DNA of 49,611 bases from Bacillota bacterium (GTDB lineage: Bacteria > Bacillota > Clostridia > Christensenellales > WQRI01). The position numbers were made by a program, and so were the translations under genes. Within the stretch, counting starts at the first letter, position 1. Each line of letters begins with the position of its first letter. The stretch lies in the NCBI GenBank assembly GCA_009786825.1, contig WQRI01000004.1, forward strand, positions 1 through 49,611. Direction: 5' to 3'. This document shows, piece by piece, positions 48,679-49,611 of the stretch. The notes under the pieces were generated by a model that was not told the DNA's origin, searched no databases, and was given only the letters and a program-made list of their open reading frames with translations.

Positions 48679-49611
48679 ATGAAAAAAAGATTTAAATTAT
48701 TTAGTTCAATGCTTTTAGTAGCAGTATTCGCTGCAACAGCATTCTTACTAGCGGCTTGTGGCGACGACAATGGTGGGCTAGCAGCACCTTTTAATAAAGA
48801 AGCTAGGATTATACCTATCTCTAGGGAGGCAGGTTCTGGTACTAGGGCTGCTTTTGATGGAAACATTACGAGTGGCGCTGGGGTTTCGTTTGCTAGGTGG
48901 CAAGCTGCAACTACAGCAACTATAGATGGTCAGCCGGGCTTAGGTAATGCTCTTCCTGGTATTATGAACTTCTCTCATTCTACATCTGGTATGATGACTA
49001 CTGTTGCAAATAGCCCGAATGCAATAGGTTATGTAGGCATAGCAAACTTAAATGCTACTGTTAGGGCAGTTACTGTAGATGGCGCAATAGCAGACAGTGC
49101 AGAAAATCCACTATTCCGCCCATTTGTTTTAGTTTATAACAATGAAGTAACTCAGAACCCAATTCTTACTGACTTTATTAACTTCACTAAGAGCCCAGAG
49201 GCTCAGGCTATCGTTTCTAATGTTAATCAAACTCCATTACCAGATGGAGCTATAGAGGACGAACCTTTTGTTTCTGCTCACACAGCTCGCCCGTCTGGAG
49301 CACCGCAAGTTCTTGCTAGAGGTTCTTCATCTGTTGCGGCTTTGATGGCGGCTTTAATTGCGGAGTATATAAGAATAGTGCCTTGGGCAGTTGCAGGAGA
49401 TTTCCAGTTAGATATGACTTCTTCAGGTCACGCTTTAACTTGGACTACAGGCACTCCAGGTGCAGGTAACCATGGTAACGTAATAGGTGCTCACTCTGCA
49501 GCAGCTTCACTTAACTTCCCAGAAACTAATCCTGTAAATGTTTTCACAGTAGCATACGATAGAGTTGCAGTAATAGTTCATCCAACTAACCCATTAACTA
49601 ATGTGACACTA
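48679..49611 (+). CDS. PstS-like phosphate-binding lipoprotein with swapped halves (cut by window end)
   Basis: The frame is open from the ATG at 48679 to the window end (311 codons). A lipoprotein signal leads to LAAC (Cys27). As in the protein at 43852, the first domain is the usual C-terminal half of PstS (SREAGSGTRAAF, NAIGYVGIANL, FRPFVLVY, SPEAQAIV). The usual N-terminal half follows (ARGSSSVAALMAALIAEY, then TSSGH..., VAVIVHPTNPLTNVTL). It should bind phosphate or a similar oxyanion at the surface. The upstream Pho-box-like repeats suggest induction when phosphate is scarce. Codon use is notably regular, with many GCT/GCA and ACT, fitting high expression. Confidence 0.82.
   Translation, partial: MKKRFKLFSSMLLVAVFAATAFLLAACGDDNGGLAAPFNKEARIIPISREAGSGTRAAFDGNITSGAGVSFARWQAATTATIDGQPGLGNALPGIMNFSHSTSGMMTTVANSPNAIGYVGIANLNATVRAVTVDGAIADSAENPLFRPFVLVYNNEVTQNPILTDFINFTKSPEAQAIVSNVNQTPLPDGAIEDEPFVSAHTARPSGAPQVLARGSSSVAALMAALIAEYIRIVPWAVAGDFQLDMTSSGHALTWTTGTPGAGNHGNVIGAHSAAASLNFPETNPVNVFTVAYDRVAVIVHPTNPLTNVTL

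Noticed and set aside
48642-48866. Minus-strand frame of 74 codons
   Set aside because: It lies opposite the signal peptide and first domain of the PstS-like lipoprotein, whose own frame is clearly coding.

Overview
The window looks like a chromosome segment from a low-GC, endospore-forming-lineage Firmicute (Clostridia-like). Pointers are AT-rich DNA, strong AGGAGG-type ribosome sites, a gene for a CotJC-type manganese catalase (a spore-coat protein family), lipoproteins with short lipoboxes, and many TTGACA/TATAAT promoters. The species cannot be named from the sequence.

Bases 1-8180 hold the right part of an integrated element that combines modules not usually seen together. It has a filamentous-phage-like membrane block: a tail-anchored protein, a secreted protein with a C-terminal anchor, a 56-residue membrane peptide and a polytopic Zot/pI-like ATPase. 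It also has a replication initiator of the eukaryotic-virus CRESS type (HUH nuclease plus superfamily 3 helicase), a DNA methyltransferase and a large serine recombinase. Just upstream of rep is a hairpin whose loop ends in TATTATTAC, which fits the CRESS-virus origin consensus NANTATTAC. A second, decayed copy at 24.2-28.0 kb keeps the origin, a frameshifted rep, the end of the methyltransferase gene and a recombinase with a damaged start. Its origin hairpin has a different stem but the same loop motif. I regard this CRESS-type replicon joined to a filamentous-phage-like block as the main discovery candidate of the window.

The second recombinase abuts a cotJC gene lacking its first third, so the element appears to have inserted into cotJC. 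A short cotJC-like scar also lies after the first recombinase (8141-8180). Between the two recombinases is cargo: a DUF1848 protein, an AlbA_2/ATPase regulator with a degenerate duplicate end, a 150-bp foldback, and a BREX defence operon resembling type 4 (unknown first gene, brxP, brxC, pglZ, brxL). A small Cys-rich protein gene and a non-coding stretch with three related 65-nt repeats follow.

From 28 to 37.6 kb the content looks more like host chromosome: an aquaporin with a Cys-rich tail, DinD, two lipoproteins, a GNAT acetyltransferase with a long charged tail, a PH-domain membrane protein, a divergent methionyl-tRNA synthetase and tRNA-Thr(GGT). From 37.8 to 43.2 kb, next to tRNA-Thr, is a second accessory stretch: a Mrr_N-like winged helix, RhuM, AlkD, a GIY-YIG protein, DUF4238 and mutually truncated duplications. 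The last part, from tRNA-Ser(GCT) to the end, holds a phosphate-response cluster. Two lipoproteins resemble PstS with the two halves in swapped order, accompanied by a PhoB-like regulator, a histidine kinase with no membrane sensor and Pho-box-like repeats. Two minus-strand surface-type proteins lie among them.
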